64,000 bases of DNA from contig JAPOWW010000007.1 in assembly GCA_026707405.1 (NCBI GenBank), positions 147,749 to 211,748 of the forward strand, in the 5' to 3' direction. Source of the DNA: Chloroflexota bacterium (GTDB lineage Bacteria > Chloroflexota > UBA11872 > VXNJ01). The notes under the pieces were generated by a model. It was not told the origin of the DNA and made no database searches. It was given only the letters and a program-made list of their open reading frames with translations. Shown one piece after another: positions 33,471-44,970 of this stretch (positions are counted from its first letter, which is position 1; the number at the start of each line of letters is the position of its first letter). The translations under genes were made by a program, and so were the position numbers.

Positions 33471-34407
33471 TTTCTTCTTTTGAGGCGCCGTTGCCGGTGA
33501 CTTCGAGGAACACGCTTTCAAGATCCGAGCTTCTCACCCCGGACCCGGAGACGACCAATCCCGCGCCTACGAGCAACGAGTTGAGTTCCCCTATCCGCTC
33601 GCGGCCTACTTCGGCCCAAACCGTGTTCGGCTCGTTTCCGACGCTGGCCGCAACCCCTGCGGCGGTCAGCGCGGTTTCGGCTCGTTCGGAATCGTCCACT
33701 TCGAAATAGACGCCCCCGACTCGATGCAACAGGTCTTCCAGACTCTCTTGCAGCACCGTCCGGCCGCGGTTGATGATCGCCACTCGGTCGCAGGTCTGCT
33801 GCACCTCACTCAGCAGATGGCTCGACATGAACACGGTCCGCCCACTTTCGGTGGCGGTAGCTCGGATCAGCTCCCGGAACTCGTGCGTGCCGGCAGGATC
33901 GAGCCCGGCGGTTGGCTCATCGAGGACTATCAGGTCCGGCTCGCCGAGCAGCACGCTCGCCAGGCCCAAACGCTGTTTCATTCCTGTGGAATAGTGCTTT
34001 ATTTTGTCCTTTTCTCGACCCCCGAGCCCTACCAACTCCAGAACCTCGTCGATTTGAGATTCGTGACCGCCCCCGCTATATCTGGCGACTACCCGAAGAT
34101 TGTCCCTGCCGCTCAGATACGGATAGAAAGCTGGAGCCTCGATGATCGCGCCGACGCGCCGCAAGACGTCCGACCGGTGCCGGCTGGCATCCATGCCGAA
34201 CATCTCCACCGACCCGGCGGTAGGCTCTATCAAACCCAGCATCATCCCAATGGTCGTGCTCTTGCCCGCTCCGTTCGGCCCTAGAAAACCAAACACTTCT
34301 CCTGGAATCACTTCTAGATCGAGCTGGTCTACCGCCGTGAGCGATCCGAACCTCTTGGTAAGTCCTTCTAGGCGGACCACGGGTTCGGACCCGTTGTTTA
34401 TCCGCAA
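33460..34407 (-). CDS. ABC transporter ATP-binding protein (ABC-2 exporter)
   Basis: 315 residues. Walker A GPNGAGKST (about 40-48), Q-loop GAIIEAPAFYPYLSG, signature YSTGMKQRLGLA, Walker B LIVLDEPTAGLDP and the H-loop SSHLL are all intact. The C-terminal extension (about 220-315) is of the BcrA/DrrA kind. It energises the adjacent permease. The TTG start at 34407 is supported by GAGGAG eight bases upstream. The promoter presumably lies in the 312-bp divergent region shared with mutS2, where two palindromic sites are found. Confidence 0.93.
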   Translation of the reverse strand: MRINNGSEPVVRLEGLTKRFGSLTAVDQLDLEVIPGEVFGFLGPNGAGKSTTIGMMLGLIEPTAGSVEMFGMDASRHRSDVLRRVGAIIEAPAFYPYLSGRDNLRVVARYSGGGHESQIDEVLELVGLGGREKDKIKHYSTGMKQRLGLASVLLGEPDLIVLDEPTAGLDPAGTHEFRELIRATATESGRTVFMSSHLLSEVQQTCDRVAIINRGRTVLQESLEDLLHRVGGVYFEVDDSERAETALTAAGVAASVGNEPNTVWAEVGRERIGELNSLLVGAGLVVSGSGVRSSDLESVFLEVTGNGASKEESGN

Positions 34408-34719
34408 TGCACTATCTCCTCAGGTTTCCGTAGCTGCTTGGGGGCCAACCTCAACCGCTTGCGTTCAACCGCAGTCGGACTCAAGTCGGCCCAAAAACGA
34501 TAGCGGAACCATGTCGTGCGCGTGAATCGGCCGAAAGGACTATTCGGCGCCATTCCTTCCTAGTCGTGTTGACCTAGTCAAACAATTGACCTGGTCAAAC
34601 AATATGGAAAATAAGATCGACGTCCGTTCATCGACCTTGCACACCGCGAACGGAAAAGGCGAGCTTGGCGTCCGAGTACGAATCGGTCCCAACCGCCGCG
34701 AGCCGGATATCATTGCCTT
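34408..34719. other. Divergent intergenic region between ABC exporter and mutS2
   Basis: 312 bp without a convincing gene. It contains the tandem palindromes at 34569-34602 and an A+T-rich patch (34600-34620). Either flanking transcription unit could start here. Confidence 0.4.
34569..34602. promoter_or_regulatory. Two tandem TTGAC-N3-GTCAA palindromes (operator-like)
   Basis: TTGACCTAGTCAAACAA (34569-34585) is immediately repeated as TTGACCTGGTCAAACAA (34586-34602), one mismatch in 17. Each unit contains the inverted repeat TTGAC-N3-GTCAA. The 17-bp spacing puts the two sites about 1.6 helical turns apart. This looks like a double operator for a dimeric repressor such as a TetR- or MarR-type protein. 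TTGACC could also overlap a -35 element for plus-strand transcription toward mutS2. Confidence 0.6.
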
Positions 34720-37074
34720 GTGACCATCTCCTGCCATGCGCGTAGCGTGCTCGAGTTGCCCAAAGTGCTCGACCGCCTCGCCGAATTCACTGACTTCCCC
34801 CTGAGCCATCAACTGGCGCTGCACCTGGAGCCGCTGACTGATCGGGCTTCCGTCCTGGCCGCGCTCGAAGAGACGCGGCAGGCACGGAGCGTGCTTGAGT
34901 TCGCCCCGAACCTGAACGTCGGATCGGCGCGTGACATAAATCCAGAGATCGACGCCGCCGAAAAGATGGCTCGGCTAGATCCGCCGGCCTTGCTTCGCGT
35001 GGCGGATACGATTCGTAGCGGCAACCGCTTGCGTCATGCGCTGAGCCGTATCGCCGAGGCCGCGCCCGACCTGGCTGTTCGGGCCGGCCGCATTGCGCCG
35101 CTGGAGTCCCTGCTCAATGCGATAGCTGCAAGCATCGGGAACGACGGTTCCATTCTCGATTCCGCGTCCCCGGCGCTGGCGGCGTTGCGGTCCGCAGCGC
35201 GCAACGTTCATAACCGCTTGCTTCGACGGCTGTCGAGTCTGACGTCGTCACCTCGATTCGGCCGCATTCTCCAGGAGCCTATCTTCACCCAGCGATCGGG
35301 AAGATACGTCCTGCCGATACGGCAGGAAGCGAGGTCGGGCTTCGAAGGGGTCGTGCACGATGTGTCCGCGTCCGGCGCCACGGTGTTCATGGAGCCGCTC
35401 GAATTGGTCAATATGAACAACGAATGGCGCCGTTTACAAATCGAAGAGAAAAACGAAGAAGAACGAATCCTCCAGTCCTTGTCGAGCCAGATAGGTGCGG
35501 TTGCCGAGCACGCTCGGGAGAACCTGCGGCTGATAGCCGGTCTCGATTTGGCGTTAGCCAAGGCCCGTCACGCCGACTCCATTGATGCCATCGAACCCGA
35601 AATAGTAGACGCCTTTACATTCAAGCTGGCGCGAGCCAGACATCCGCTGCTGGGAAAGGACGCCGTGCCCATCGACATCAGAATCGAGGGCGCCAACCAC
35701 GGATTTCGCGCCCTCGTCATCACCGGACCCAACACCGGCGGAAAGACCGTCGCTCTCAAGTGCGTCGGTCTGCTCCATCTCATGGCCGCCTGCGGGCTGC
35801 ACGTGCCCGCGGGCGACGGCACGCGGCTGGCCGTATATACATCCATCTACGCCGATATCGGCGATGAGCAGAGCATCGAGCAAAGTCTCAGCACGTTCTC
35901 GTCACACATGACGAATCTGGTGGAGATGGTGCGCGAGGCCGATTCGGAGTCGCTCGTTCTAGCCGACGAGATAGGCGCGGGCACGGACCCTATCGAAGGA
36001 GCATCGCTGGCTCAAGCGATAGTCGAGTGCCTTCTGGAAAAGGGCTGCGCGATTATCGCTACCACGCATTTCGGAGCGCTCGCCAACTTTGCGTCTGCCA
36101 ACCCGCTTGTCGAAAACGCAAGTGTCAACTTCGCCCCCGACACGCTCTCGCCTACCTACGAGATAAGCATTGGATTGCCGGGGAGGAGTGGCGCAGCCGA
36201 GATCGCTACACGGCTCGGCCTGGACGATCAAATCGTCGCTCGTGCCCGCGAGTTGGCGGGCAGCGAGTATTACGAAGCTGCGACTCTGATCGACGACATC
36301 CGCCGGCGCGCCGCCGAAGCCGACGAACTGAGACGGCAGGCCGAGGAAGCGGCACGCCACGCCGAAGACACCCGGGCACGCGCCGACGATCACGCTCAGG
36401 CAACCGCCAGGCGCATATCCGACGAACGGAAGCGGACACGGCGAGAATCGCGCCGGCTCGTGCGCGAGATAGAGACTCTTGCCAGAAAGGCCCGTAAGAC
36501 GCCAGGCAAGGCTGAGTCCGACCGGCTGACCGATCTTGCATCCAGGTCCCGCGATCTGGAGCGCCGACTGGAAGAGGTTTCCGAGATATCGGAAGGTTTG
36601 GAGCCCGACGCCAATGAGGCAGCCGAGTTCCGCAGCGGCGATCAAGTCGCAATTCGGGGTATCCGCGGGACCGGCGAAGTCCTGTCCGTCGATGTATCAG
36701 GCCGCGAGGCGGAAGTGGCAATAGGCCCCGCGCGAATGAGGGTCTCGACTAACGATCTGCAACCCGTATCCAGGCGCGCGGCTCGGGCGGCTTCCAGACC
36801 TAAGCCCACGGAAACTCCGAGTGTGTCTCAGCCTGTGCAGGCGGATATCCGGGGAATTCGCGCCGAGGAAGCGCCATACGAGATCGACAGGCTCATCGAT
36901 CTCGCGCTGCGGGAGGGCCGCCGCGAACTCGGCATCGTCCACGGCAGCGGGACCGGCGCATTGAGGTCGGCGGTGCGGCGGTATCTGGCCGAGCACCCGC
37001 TCATTAAGAGCTATTCAGACGCCGGTCCGCGCCGAGGTGGTTCAGGGGTTACGGTCGTAGCATTCGGCGACTGA
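34720..37074 (+). CDS. mutS2: Endonuclease MutS2
   Basis: 784 residues. This is a MutS-like ATPase lacking the mismatch-recognition domain, linked to suppression of recombination and, in some bacteria, rescue of collided ribosomes. It has a MutS core and lever helices (about 1-300) and Walker A GPNTGGKTVAL (about 335). The ATPase also shows STFSSHM and Walker B VLADEIGAGTDPIEGASLA. A long coiled coil (about 510-630) and KOW-like segment follow. The C-terminal Smr nuclease domain is at about 705-784, with DIRGIRAEEA, and HGSGTGALR. All domains are present. The GTG start lacks a strong ribosome site. Confidence 0.95.
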   Translation: MTISCHARSVLELPKVLDRLAEFTDFPLSHQLALHLEPLTDRASVLAALEETRQARSVLEFAPNLNVGSARDINPEIDAAEKMARLDPPALLRVADTIRSGNRLRHALSRIAEAAPDLAVRAGRIAPLESLLNAIAASIGNDGSILDSASPALAALRSAARNVHNRLLRRLSSLTSSPRFGRILQEPIFTQRSGRYVLPIRQEARSGFEGVVHDVSASGATVFMEPLELVNMNNEWRRLQIEEKNEEERILQSLSSQIGAVAEHARENLRLIAGLDLALAKARHADSIDAIEPEIVDAFTFKLARARHPLLGKDAVPIDIRIEGANHGFRALVITGPNTGGKTVALKCVGLLHLMAACGLHVPAGDGTRLAVYTSIYADIGDEQSIEQSLSTFSSHMTNLVEMVREADSESLVLADEIGAGTDPIEGASLAQAIVECLLEKGCAIIATTHFGALANFASANPLVENASVNFAPDTLSPTYEISIGLPGRSGAAEIATRLGLDDQIVARARELAGSEYYEAATLIDDIRRRAAEADELRRQAEEAARHAEDTRARADDHAQATARRISDERKRTRRESRRLVREIETLARKARKTPGKAESDRLTDLASRSRDLERRLEEVSEISEGLEPDANEAAEFRSGDQVAIRGIRGTGEVLSVDVSGREAEVAIGPARMRVSTNDLQPVSRRAARAASRPKPTETPSVSQPVQADIRGIRAEEAPYEIDRLIDLALREGRRELGIVHGSGTGALRSAVRRYLAEHPLIKSYSDAGPRRGGSGVTVVAFGD

Positions 37075-37083
37075 GCGCCCCGG

Positions 37084-37260
37084 CTACTGCTGAAGCGCTC
37101 CGTACCGAACCCGCTTGGGCTTTCCAAGCACTCCCCGATTCTGCAGCGAGTGTGCAACGCGGCTCCACTGGGTCCCGACGACTACGCCGATACCCAGACC
37201 GACGCCGAACATCGTGCCGGCGGCGATGCCAACGGCCAGCAGCATCCCTTTGGAAAACAT
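37084..37260 (-). CDS. Small single-TM glycine-rich membrane protein (58 aa)
   Basis: A 58-residue frame starts ATG at 37260, 20 bp after the rsfS stop, and ends TAG at 37084. It has one hydrophobic segment (residues 6-29) with small-xxx-small glycine spacing (GIAAGTMFGVGLGIG), then a basic, soluble tail ending KPKRVRYGALQQ. The codon use matches neighbours, with G/C at most third positions. The conserved-looking composition and its place as the last gene of the nadD-rsfS unit support a real gene. Its topology resembles small YtxH-like membrane proteins. Function unknown. Confidence 0.6.
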   Translation of the reverse strand: MFSKGMLLAVGIAAGTMFGVGLGIGVVVGTQWSRVAHSLQNRGVLGKPKRVRYGALQQ

Positions 37261-37280
37261 CTATCTTCGATCCTCTTTTT

Positions 37281-37667
37281 CTAGACCATCTGAACTATTG
37301 CGGGAGCGGCCGCCCAAAACTCTTCCAGCTTGTAGTACTCACGTTTTTCAGGAAGGAAGAGGTGGACTAACACATCCTTGAAGTCCAGCGCCATCCAGCC
37401 ATCGCTCGGTGTGCCCTCGACACGACCGCGCAAGCCGATATGGTCCCGGGCTTCGCTGAGGATTCCCTCCGCGATCGCCCTCATTTGCACAGTGCTAGTG
37501 GCAGTGCAAATCACAAAATAGTCGGCAATAGTCGTCAGCTTCTGTATATCCAGAAGCGTCACTGCGCTCGCGTTTTTCTCTGCGGCAAACGACACAAGGC
37601 GATGTGCGAGTTCGTCAGGCTCGACCTGTATGGCGACCTCCCTGGCGGGCTCCTGTATAGACGCCAA
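37281..37667 (-). CDS. rsfS: Ribosome silencing factor RsfS
   Basis: About 128 residues from the TTG at 37667; the frame stays open to 37811, but that would overlap nadD by 116 bp and add non-homologous residues. It binds ribosomal protein L14 and blocks 30S-50S joining when nutrients are scarce. Motifs are ASAVTLLDIQKLTTIADYFVICTATSTVQMRAIAE, of which the DYFVICTATS core is diagnostic, then EGTPSDGWMALDFKDVLVHLFLPEKREYYKLEEFW. Length at this start is family-typical. nadD-rsfS adjacency is widely conserved. Confidence 0.9.
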   Translation of the reverse strand: MASIQEPAREVAIQVEPDELAHRLVSFAAEKNASAVTLLDIQKLTTIADYFVICTATSTVQMRAIAEGILSEARDHIGLRGRVEGTPSDGWMALDFKDVLVHLFLPEKREYYKLEEFWAAAPAIVQMV

Positions 37668-37695
37668 TTCGAGTGTATCACTCGCCTCGGGTGCC

Positions 37696-38289
37696 TCAGG
37701 ACGATTTGTAGATCCGATGACGGCGAAGATAGTCGTAAACCCTATGGTGCAGTAAGTAACGATAGGGAAGGCCGTTACGGATCCGGTGTCGGATATCCGT
37801 TGAAGACACATCCATGAGCGCGGCCCGGTGCGTCACGATTCGACCCGCGAACCCAATCTCGCTTGCCGCTCTGTCCACGTCGATTCCATCGACCCCGGGG
37901 CGCTCCGCGACTATCATCAACGCTTCCCGCAGAAGCGCGTCGGTGTCGCGCCAGCTTCGCAATTCATCCAGGACGTCAGTACCCGCGATAAAGGCAAACT
38001 CGCAATCTCGATACTCGGCTCTAAGAAGCCTGATCGTGTCGATCGCATATGACGGACCATCCCGATCGATATCCACCCTGGAGACGGCAAAGAGGTTATT
38101 TCCCGAGGTCGCCAGCTCGCACATCTCAAAGCGTTGCGACGGCGACGCCACAGGCGCCCGCCTCAGCGGAGACCGAGCATTCGGCACGAACAGCACTTCC
38201 GCCAGACCGAACGCGTTGGCAACGTCGTCCGCGATCGCCAGGTGACCCAGGTGAACCGGATCGAAGGTTCCCCCGAATATGCCGATCAT
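37696..38289 (-). CDS. nadD: Nicotinate-nucleotide adenylyltransferase
   Basis: 197 residues from the ATG at 38289. Transfers AMP to nicotinate mononucleotide in NAD synthesis. The first strand and loop MIGIFGGTFDPVHLGHL contain the nucleotidyltransferase GTFDPVHxGH motif right at the N terminus, which fixes this start; an upstream frame start at 38352 would add 21 odd residues. VSSTDIRHRI near the C terminus is the ISSTxIR signature. SRVDIDRDGPSYAIDTI is also family-typical. Followed by rsfS and a small ORF on the same strand. Confidence 0.93.
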   Translation of the reverse strand: MIGIFGGTFDPVHLGHLAIADDVANAFGLAEVLFVPNARSPLRRAPVASPSQRFEMCELATSGNNLFAVSRVDIDRDGPSYAIDTIRLLRAEYRDCEFAFIAGTDVLDELRSWRDTDALLREALMIVAERPGVDGIDVDRAASEIGFAGRIVTHRAALMDVSSTDIRHRIRNGLPYRYLLHHRVYDYLRRHRIYKSS

Positions 38290-38658
38290 GACCGGCGCAC
38301 CCCCGTCTGAACGCACATAACTGTCACTCCTCCGATGCGTACCGCCAACCATCGCGGACCCTCCGCCATAGTGGTTGTTTGGCTCGCGTAGTCCATTTCT
38401 TGACGCTCAAAAACCGCCGTGATATGTTCGATGGGCGATCAGGAACCGGCGGACACCGATTAGAGGTTCCCGGCGCATCCCAAATACCTTCTTCCATCCG
38501 AGCGAGTGTGTCGAGGTCGTTTACGGCCTCCCCGTAAGGAACACAGTTTCGACTCACGGATCAATGTTCAATTTTGGACTTGTTGCCCGCACAGCGCGAC
38601 TACGCCGTGACGCCGCGCGCTTTGAGATTGCACCCGCCACTTAGCTTAGGAGGAGAGC
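38290..38658. other. Divergent intergenic region between nadD and rho
   Basis: About 370 bp with no convincing protein gene. Its right end carries a strong AGGAGGAG ribosome-binding site (38649-38656) serving a short leader frame before rho. I saw no tRNA or recognised riboswitch. Confidence 0.4.
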
Positions 38659-38715
38659 TTGCCGAGTCGTGAGGGCGAATTGAGTATGAACGTAGCGGTC
38701 CCGGTAACGCTGTGA
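38659..38715 (+). CDS. Possible leader peptide overlapping the rho start
   Basis: TTG at 38659 follows AGGAGGAG by 2 bases and opens an 18-codon frame (MPSREGELSMNVAVPVTL) that ends TGA at 38713-38715. That stop overlaps the GTG start of rho (38712-38714) as GTGA. rho itself has no ribosome site near its start, while this is one of the strongest Shine-Dalgarno sequences in the window. A translated leader that delivers ribosomes to rho would explain both facts; a much shorter coupled frame from the internal ATG is also possible. Confidence 0.45.
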   Translation: MPSREGELSMNVAVPVTL

Positions 38716-40055
38716 GCAGGCGCAGATACTCTAGGGGACGCTCCAATCCCCCGGCCCGGCTTCGCGAAGGGCATCGTTACGCAGACACCGCGACCGCGCT
38801 CGCCGATCTCGAGTCCCGCAATCTGGTCGAGCTTCAGGCCATGGCCGCCGAACGGCAGATTCCGGACGCGGTCGAGATGGAACGCGACGCACTCATCGCC
38901 AAGCTGACGGAAGTCAACGGAGCAAACGGCGGGCGTCATAACCTGTTCCAATCGGGCATCCTCGAGATAATCGATGAAGGATACGGATTCCTCCGGCGAG
39001 ACGTGCACTGGCTCCCCAGCCGCGACGACATCTACGTCTCGCAGTCGCAAATCCGGCGGTTCGGCCTCAGGACCGGCGACGACGTCTCCGGCCAGGTCCG
39101 CAATCCCAAGAGCGGCGAAAAATACCAGGGGCTCGTGCGGGTCGTCGCGGTCAACAACATGGACCCGGAAATCACCGCCAGCCGACCGATCTTCGAGCGC
39201 CTCACGCCCATCTTCCCCGACGAGCATCTGATTCTCGAACACGATAAGTCGGAAATGACGACCCGCGTCATAGACCTTGTGGCTCCAATAGGACGCGGTC
39301 AGCGCGGTTTGATAGTGTCTCCGCCCAAGGCAGGCAAGACCGAACTGATGAAGCGGGTCGCCCGCGGCCTGTTAAACAGATACAACGATTTGCAAATCAT
39401 CGTAGCGCTAATCGGCGAGCGCCCCGAGGAAGTCACTGACTGGGAACGTTCGGTTGCCGGAGCCGAGGTCATAAGCTCGACGTTCGACGAAACGCCGGAG
39501 AGTCACTGCCGCGTCGCCGAGATGACCACCGCCCGAGCCAAGCGGCTGGTCGAAAGCGGCGGCAACGTCGTAGTGTTTCTCGACAGTATCACGAGGCTTT
39601 CCAGAGCATACAACCTGTCCGTTCCCACGAGCGGCAAGACCTTGTCTGGCGGCATCGACCCCGGCGCGCTCGTCCCTCCAAAGACGTTCTTCGGATCTGG
39701 CCGCAATATCGAAAACGCCGGAAGTCTCACCATGCTCGCCTCGTGCCTGGTCGACACCGGCAGCCGCATGGATGAGGTCATCTACGAAGAGTTCAAAGGG
39801 ACCGGAAACTGGGAGTTGATCCTCAATCGCAAGCTCGCCGAGCGCGGCACGTTTCCTGCGGTTGACGTCTTGCGCTCCGGCACCCGGCGCGTGGAGTTGT
39901 TGCTCGACGAGAACCAGACCAGAATGGCCTGGCTGCTGCGGCGGATGTTGAGCGCCGTAGGCGACGAGGACGCAATCGAGCTGATGATGGACCAGCTTCG
40001 CAAGACCCAAACCAACGCCGAATTCCTGGACCTCCTTACCAAACAATCCCTCTAA
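38712..40055 (+). CDS. rho: Transcription termination factor Rho
   Basis: 447 residues. Hexameric RNA helicase that ends untranslated transcripts. A Rho_N helical domain (about 28-70: LADLESRNLVELQAMAAE) is followed by the CSD-type RNA-binding domain (ILEIIDEGYGFLRR, DDIYVSQSQIRRFGLRTGD) and the RecA-like ATPase. The ATPase shows PPKAGKTEL (Walker A), VALIGERPEEVTDW, Walker B VVFLDSITRLSRAYN, and the Q/R-loop FKGTGNWELILNRKLAERGTFPAVD. All motor motifs are intact. The frame is closed by TGA at 38670 and GTG at 38712 is the first start codon after it. Translational coupling to the leader frame is likely. Confidence 0.96.
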   Translation: MSRRRYSRGRSNPPARLREGHRYADTATALADLESRNLVELQAMAAERQIPDAVEMERDALIAKLTEVNGANGGRHNLFQSGILEIIDEGYGFLRRDVHWLPSRDDIYVSQSQIRRFGLRTGDDVSGQVRNPKSGEKYQGLVRVVAVNNMDPEITASRPIFERLTPIFPDEHLILEHDKSEMTTRVIDLVAPIGRGQRGLIVSPPKAGKTELMKRVARGLLNRYNDLQIIVALIGERPEEVTDWERSVAGAEVISSTFDETPESHCRVAEMTTARAKRLVESGGNVVVFLDSITRLSRAYNLSVPTSGKTLSGGIDPGALVPPKTFFGSGRNIENAGSLTMLASCLVDTGSRMDEVIYEEFKGTGNWELILNRKLAERGTFPAVDVLRSGTRRVELLLDENQTRMAWLLRRMLSAVGDEDAIELMMDQLRKTQTNAEFLDLLTKQSL

Positions 40056-40181
40056 AGCGCACGGTCGGCGAATTTCGTTACACTCTATGTCCGCCTGTTT
40101 ACGGTCGCTTCGATGTTGCGGGACTGTGCGCAAGCGACATTTCGGCAGACCGGATATTGCACGAACCGATTGGTCGAAGAC

Positions 40182-40751
40182 ATGAAATTAATACTTCTCG
40201 AAGACGTAAAGAACGTGGGGCAAATCGGCGAAATTGCCGAAGTTCCCGCCGGCTACGGCCGTAACTTCCTCATCCCGCAAGGAATGGCCCAGCTAGCCAC
40301 GCGAAGCGTCTTGCGCAGCGCCGAGTTGAAGCAGCGACTAAAAGCGAGTCAAGAGCGGCGGGAACGCATCGAGGCCGAAGGGCAAGCCGAAGCTCTGCAG
40401 GGGGCCACGCTCATGATCGGCGCCCGGGTCGGAGCGCGAAACCGGCTTCACGGCGAGGTCACCAACCAGGACGTCGCCGACGCGATCAGGGAGGAAATCG
40501 GAGTCGAAATCGACCGCCATAAGATCGAGATCGAGCGTCCGATCCGCAGCCTCGGCATGTTCATGCTGCCCGTGCGGATAGCCAAGGGACTAGAAGCGTC
40601 GATAACCGTCGAGATTCTTGAAGAGTCGGAGTTGGCCGCCCGCCTGGAAGCCGAACGCGCCGAGGAATCTGAAGAGGCCGAAGAGGAAGCCGAGGGCGCG
40701 GATGACGATCCCGACTACGATCTGTTCGAGTCCGAAGAAACCTACGCCTAG
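40182..40751 (+). CDS. rplI: 50S ribosomal protein L9
   Basis: 189 residues from the ATG at 40182; 23 upstream in-frame codons are non-homologous. L9 binds 23S rRNA and projects from the L1 side of the large subunit. The N-terminal MKLILLEDVKNVGQIGEIAEVPAGYGRNFLIP is the standard L9 domain. The long helix (about 45-70) and the C-terminal domain with GARNRLHGEVTNQDVADAI follow. It has an acidic tail of some 35 residues (rich in Glu, then DDDPDYDLFESEE), longer than most L9 proteins. Next gene is dnaB, 15 bp on; rpsF, ssb and rpsR, frequent partners, are absent here. Confidence 0.95.
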   Translation: MKLILLEDVKNVGQIGEIAEVPAGYGRNFLIPQGMAQLATRSVLRSAELKQRLKASQERRERIEAEGQAEALQGATLMIGARVGARNRLHGEVTNQDVADAIREEIGVEIDRHKIEIERPIRSLGMFMLPVRIAKGLEASITVEILEESELAARLEAERAEESEEAEEEAEGADDDPDYDLFESEETYA

Positions 40752-40766
40752 CTAAACTCTCCAATC

Positions 40767-42092
40767 GTGGCCGTAGAAAGGCTGCCCCCTCAAAACATCG
40801 AGGCCGAGCGCTCCGTCTTGGGGAGCCTCCTCATCGATCCGGGCGGCTATACCAAGATCTCCGGCTCTTTGCGGCCCGAGGACTTCTACCGGCACTCTCA
40901 TCGACGCATGTTCGAAGCAATTCGAGCGCTGGGAGAGCGCAACGAACCGCCCGACTTTGTAACAGTTTGCGAAGAGCTTGAGCGCATGCAGGCGCTCGAA
41001 GAAGCCGGGGGCGAAGTGTACGTCAGCTCCGTCGCTAATGAGGTGCCGAGCGCCTTTCACGTCGAATTCTACGCCGACATAGTCCGCCGGGCCTCGGTTT
41101 TGCGCCAGATCATCGACGGCGCCTCGTCCATAGCAAACCTAGCAATGAATTCCGACGCGGACTCCAGCGAAGTTCTCGATAATGCCGAAAGCATAATCTT
41201 CTCTATTGCTAAGCAGACCGATATTCGCGAATACGTCCCGATTCGCGAGGTTCTCACCGACTACTTTGACCAGCTCGACTTTCGCAAGGAGCATCCCGAC
41301 GCACTAAGCGGGATCCCCACTGGATTTCCTACGCTCGACGCGCTGACCGGAGGATTCCAGCGGTCAGACCTGGTGATCGTCGCCGCGCGAACCGGCATCG
41401 GCAAGACCACGTTCCTGCTAAATGCGTGCAGAAATGCGGCCAGAAAGAACGAAGTCCCGGTCGGAATGTTCACGCTCGAGCTTTCGGCCGAGCAGCTTGT
41501 CCAGAGGCTGGTGAGCCTGGAAGCCCAGATTGACTCGCGGCTACTTCGTGACGCTCGCGACCTTCAGGACACAGACTTCCAACGTATTGGATTAGCGATC
41601 GGCGACCTTTCCGAAGACCCGGTCTTTATCGACGATTCCCCAACGCTCTCGATCTTTCAGCTTCGGGGGAAGGCCCGGCGCATGCAGGCCGAGCGCAACA
41701 TCGGCATGATCGTCCTGGACTATCTTCAGCTTATGCAAGGCAGTCGCACTGAAAACCGCGTGCAGGAGATATCCGAGATAACGAGATCGCTGAAGGCGCT
41801 GGCGCGCGAACTGGACGTGCCGATAGTCGCTGGGGCGCAGCTTTCACGGGCCGTGGAGCAGCGCGGCGAAGCGCGCCCGCGCCTGTCGGACTTGCGGGAA
41901 AGCGGTTCAATCGAGCAAGACGCCGACGTGGTCATTTTCCTATATCCCGAGCAGGCCGAATCGATAGACAGCGGTCCCGTCAACATCGTTTGCGAAGTCG
42001 CCAAACACCGAAACGGACCGGTGGGAAAGCTCATGTTGCGATTTGCCCGAAACCAGGGGCGATTCGAGGAAGTGCGAACGAGCGGGTTCTAG
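40767..42092 (+). CDS. dnaB: Replicative DNA helicase DnaB
   Basis: 441 residues. Hexameric 5'-3' helicase at the replication fork. The N-terminal primase-interaction domain starts PPQNIEAERSVLGSLLID; the RecA-type motor has ARTGIGKTTFLLN (Walker A), FTLELSAEQLVQRL, VLDYLQLMQG (Walker B), and the DnaB-specific RELDVPIVAGAQLSRAVEQR and SIEQDADVV. No intein. Length is normal. GTG start 15 bp after rplI, so likely cotranscribed. Confidence 0.96.
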   Translation: MAVERLPPQNIEAERSVLGSLLIDPGGYTKISGSLRPEDFYRHSHRRMFEAIRALGERNEPPDFVTVCEELERMQALEEAGGEVYVSSVANEVPSAFHVEFYADIVRRASVLRQIIDGASSIANLAMNSDADSSEVLDNAESIIFSIAKQTDIREYVPIREVLTDYFDQLDFRKEHPDALSGIPTGFPTLDALTGGFQRSDLVIVAARTGIGKTTFLLNACRNAARKNEVPVGMFTLELSAEQLVQRLVSLEAQIDSRLLRDARDLQDTDFQRIGLAIGDLSEDPVFIDDSPTLSIFQLRGKARRMQAERNIGMIVLDYLQLMQGSRTENRVQEISEITRSLKALARELDVPIVAGAQLSRAVEQRGEARPRLSDLRESGSIEQDADVVIFLYPEQAESIDSGPVNIVCEVAKHRNGPVGKLMLRFARNQGRFEEVRTSGF

Positions 42093-42411
42093 CAGTAGCC
42101 ACCAACTGTTGATTGGTTTCTTCTCCAAGCGCCCTCCCGCTGCTTAAGGCGATATAGCGTTCCCGTTAACGGTGAGCCGCCCTCCGTTCGTGGTGATCCT
42201 GTCGAACCATGAACGGAAAACCCGTCCTGGCCGCTCACCCGTTCGACCTGCGTATGGCAAGGCAGGCAAGAGAAGGATTCCCACCTTTCCCACGAATCCA
42301 CCCGCGCATTCGCCCCTTATAATCGAACAGTGACATTTATCCCGATTCGACAGTGCCGCGATTATTGAAGCCTTCACTTCACTGGCGCGAGACTCTGATC
42401 CCCTAAACAGC
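42093..42411. other. Intergenic region upstream of secA with TATAAT box
   Basis: 319 bp between dnaB and secA. A consensus TATAAT lies at 42318-42323, 89 bp before the secA start, without an evident -35. The remaining sequence has some self-complementary patches but no structure I can assign to a known RNA. Confidence 0.4.

Positions 42412-44959
<2,548 letters not shown>

Positions 44960-44970
<11 letters not shown>

Noticed and set aside
38430-38500. A tRNA-like patch with complementary CCGG-rich segments
   Set aside because: No T-arm GGTTCRA and no acceptor pairing could be built, so it is not a tRNA.
42093-42411. Possible structured RNA (SRP RNA or similar) between dnaB and secA
   Set aside because: No GGAAG-AGC SRP core, tmRNA or RNase P signature is present on either strand; only weak complementarity remains.
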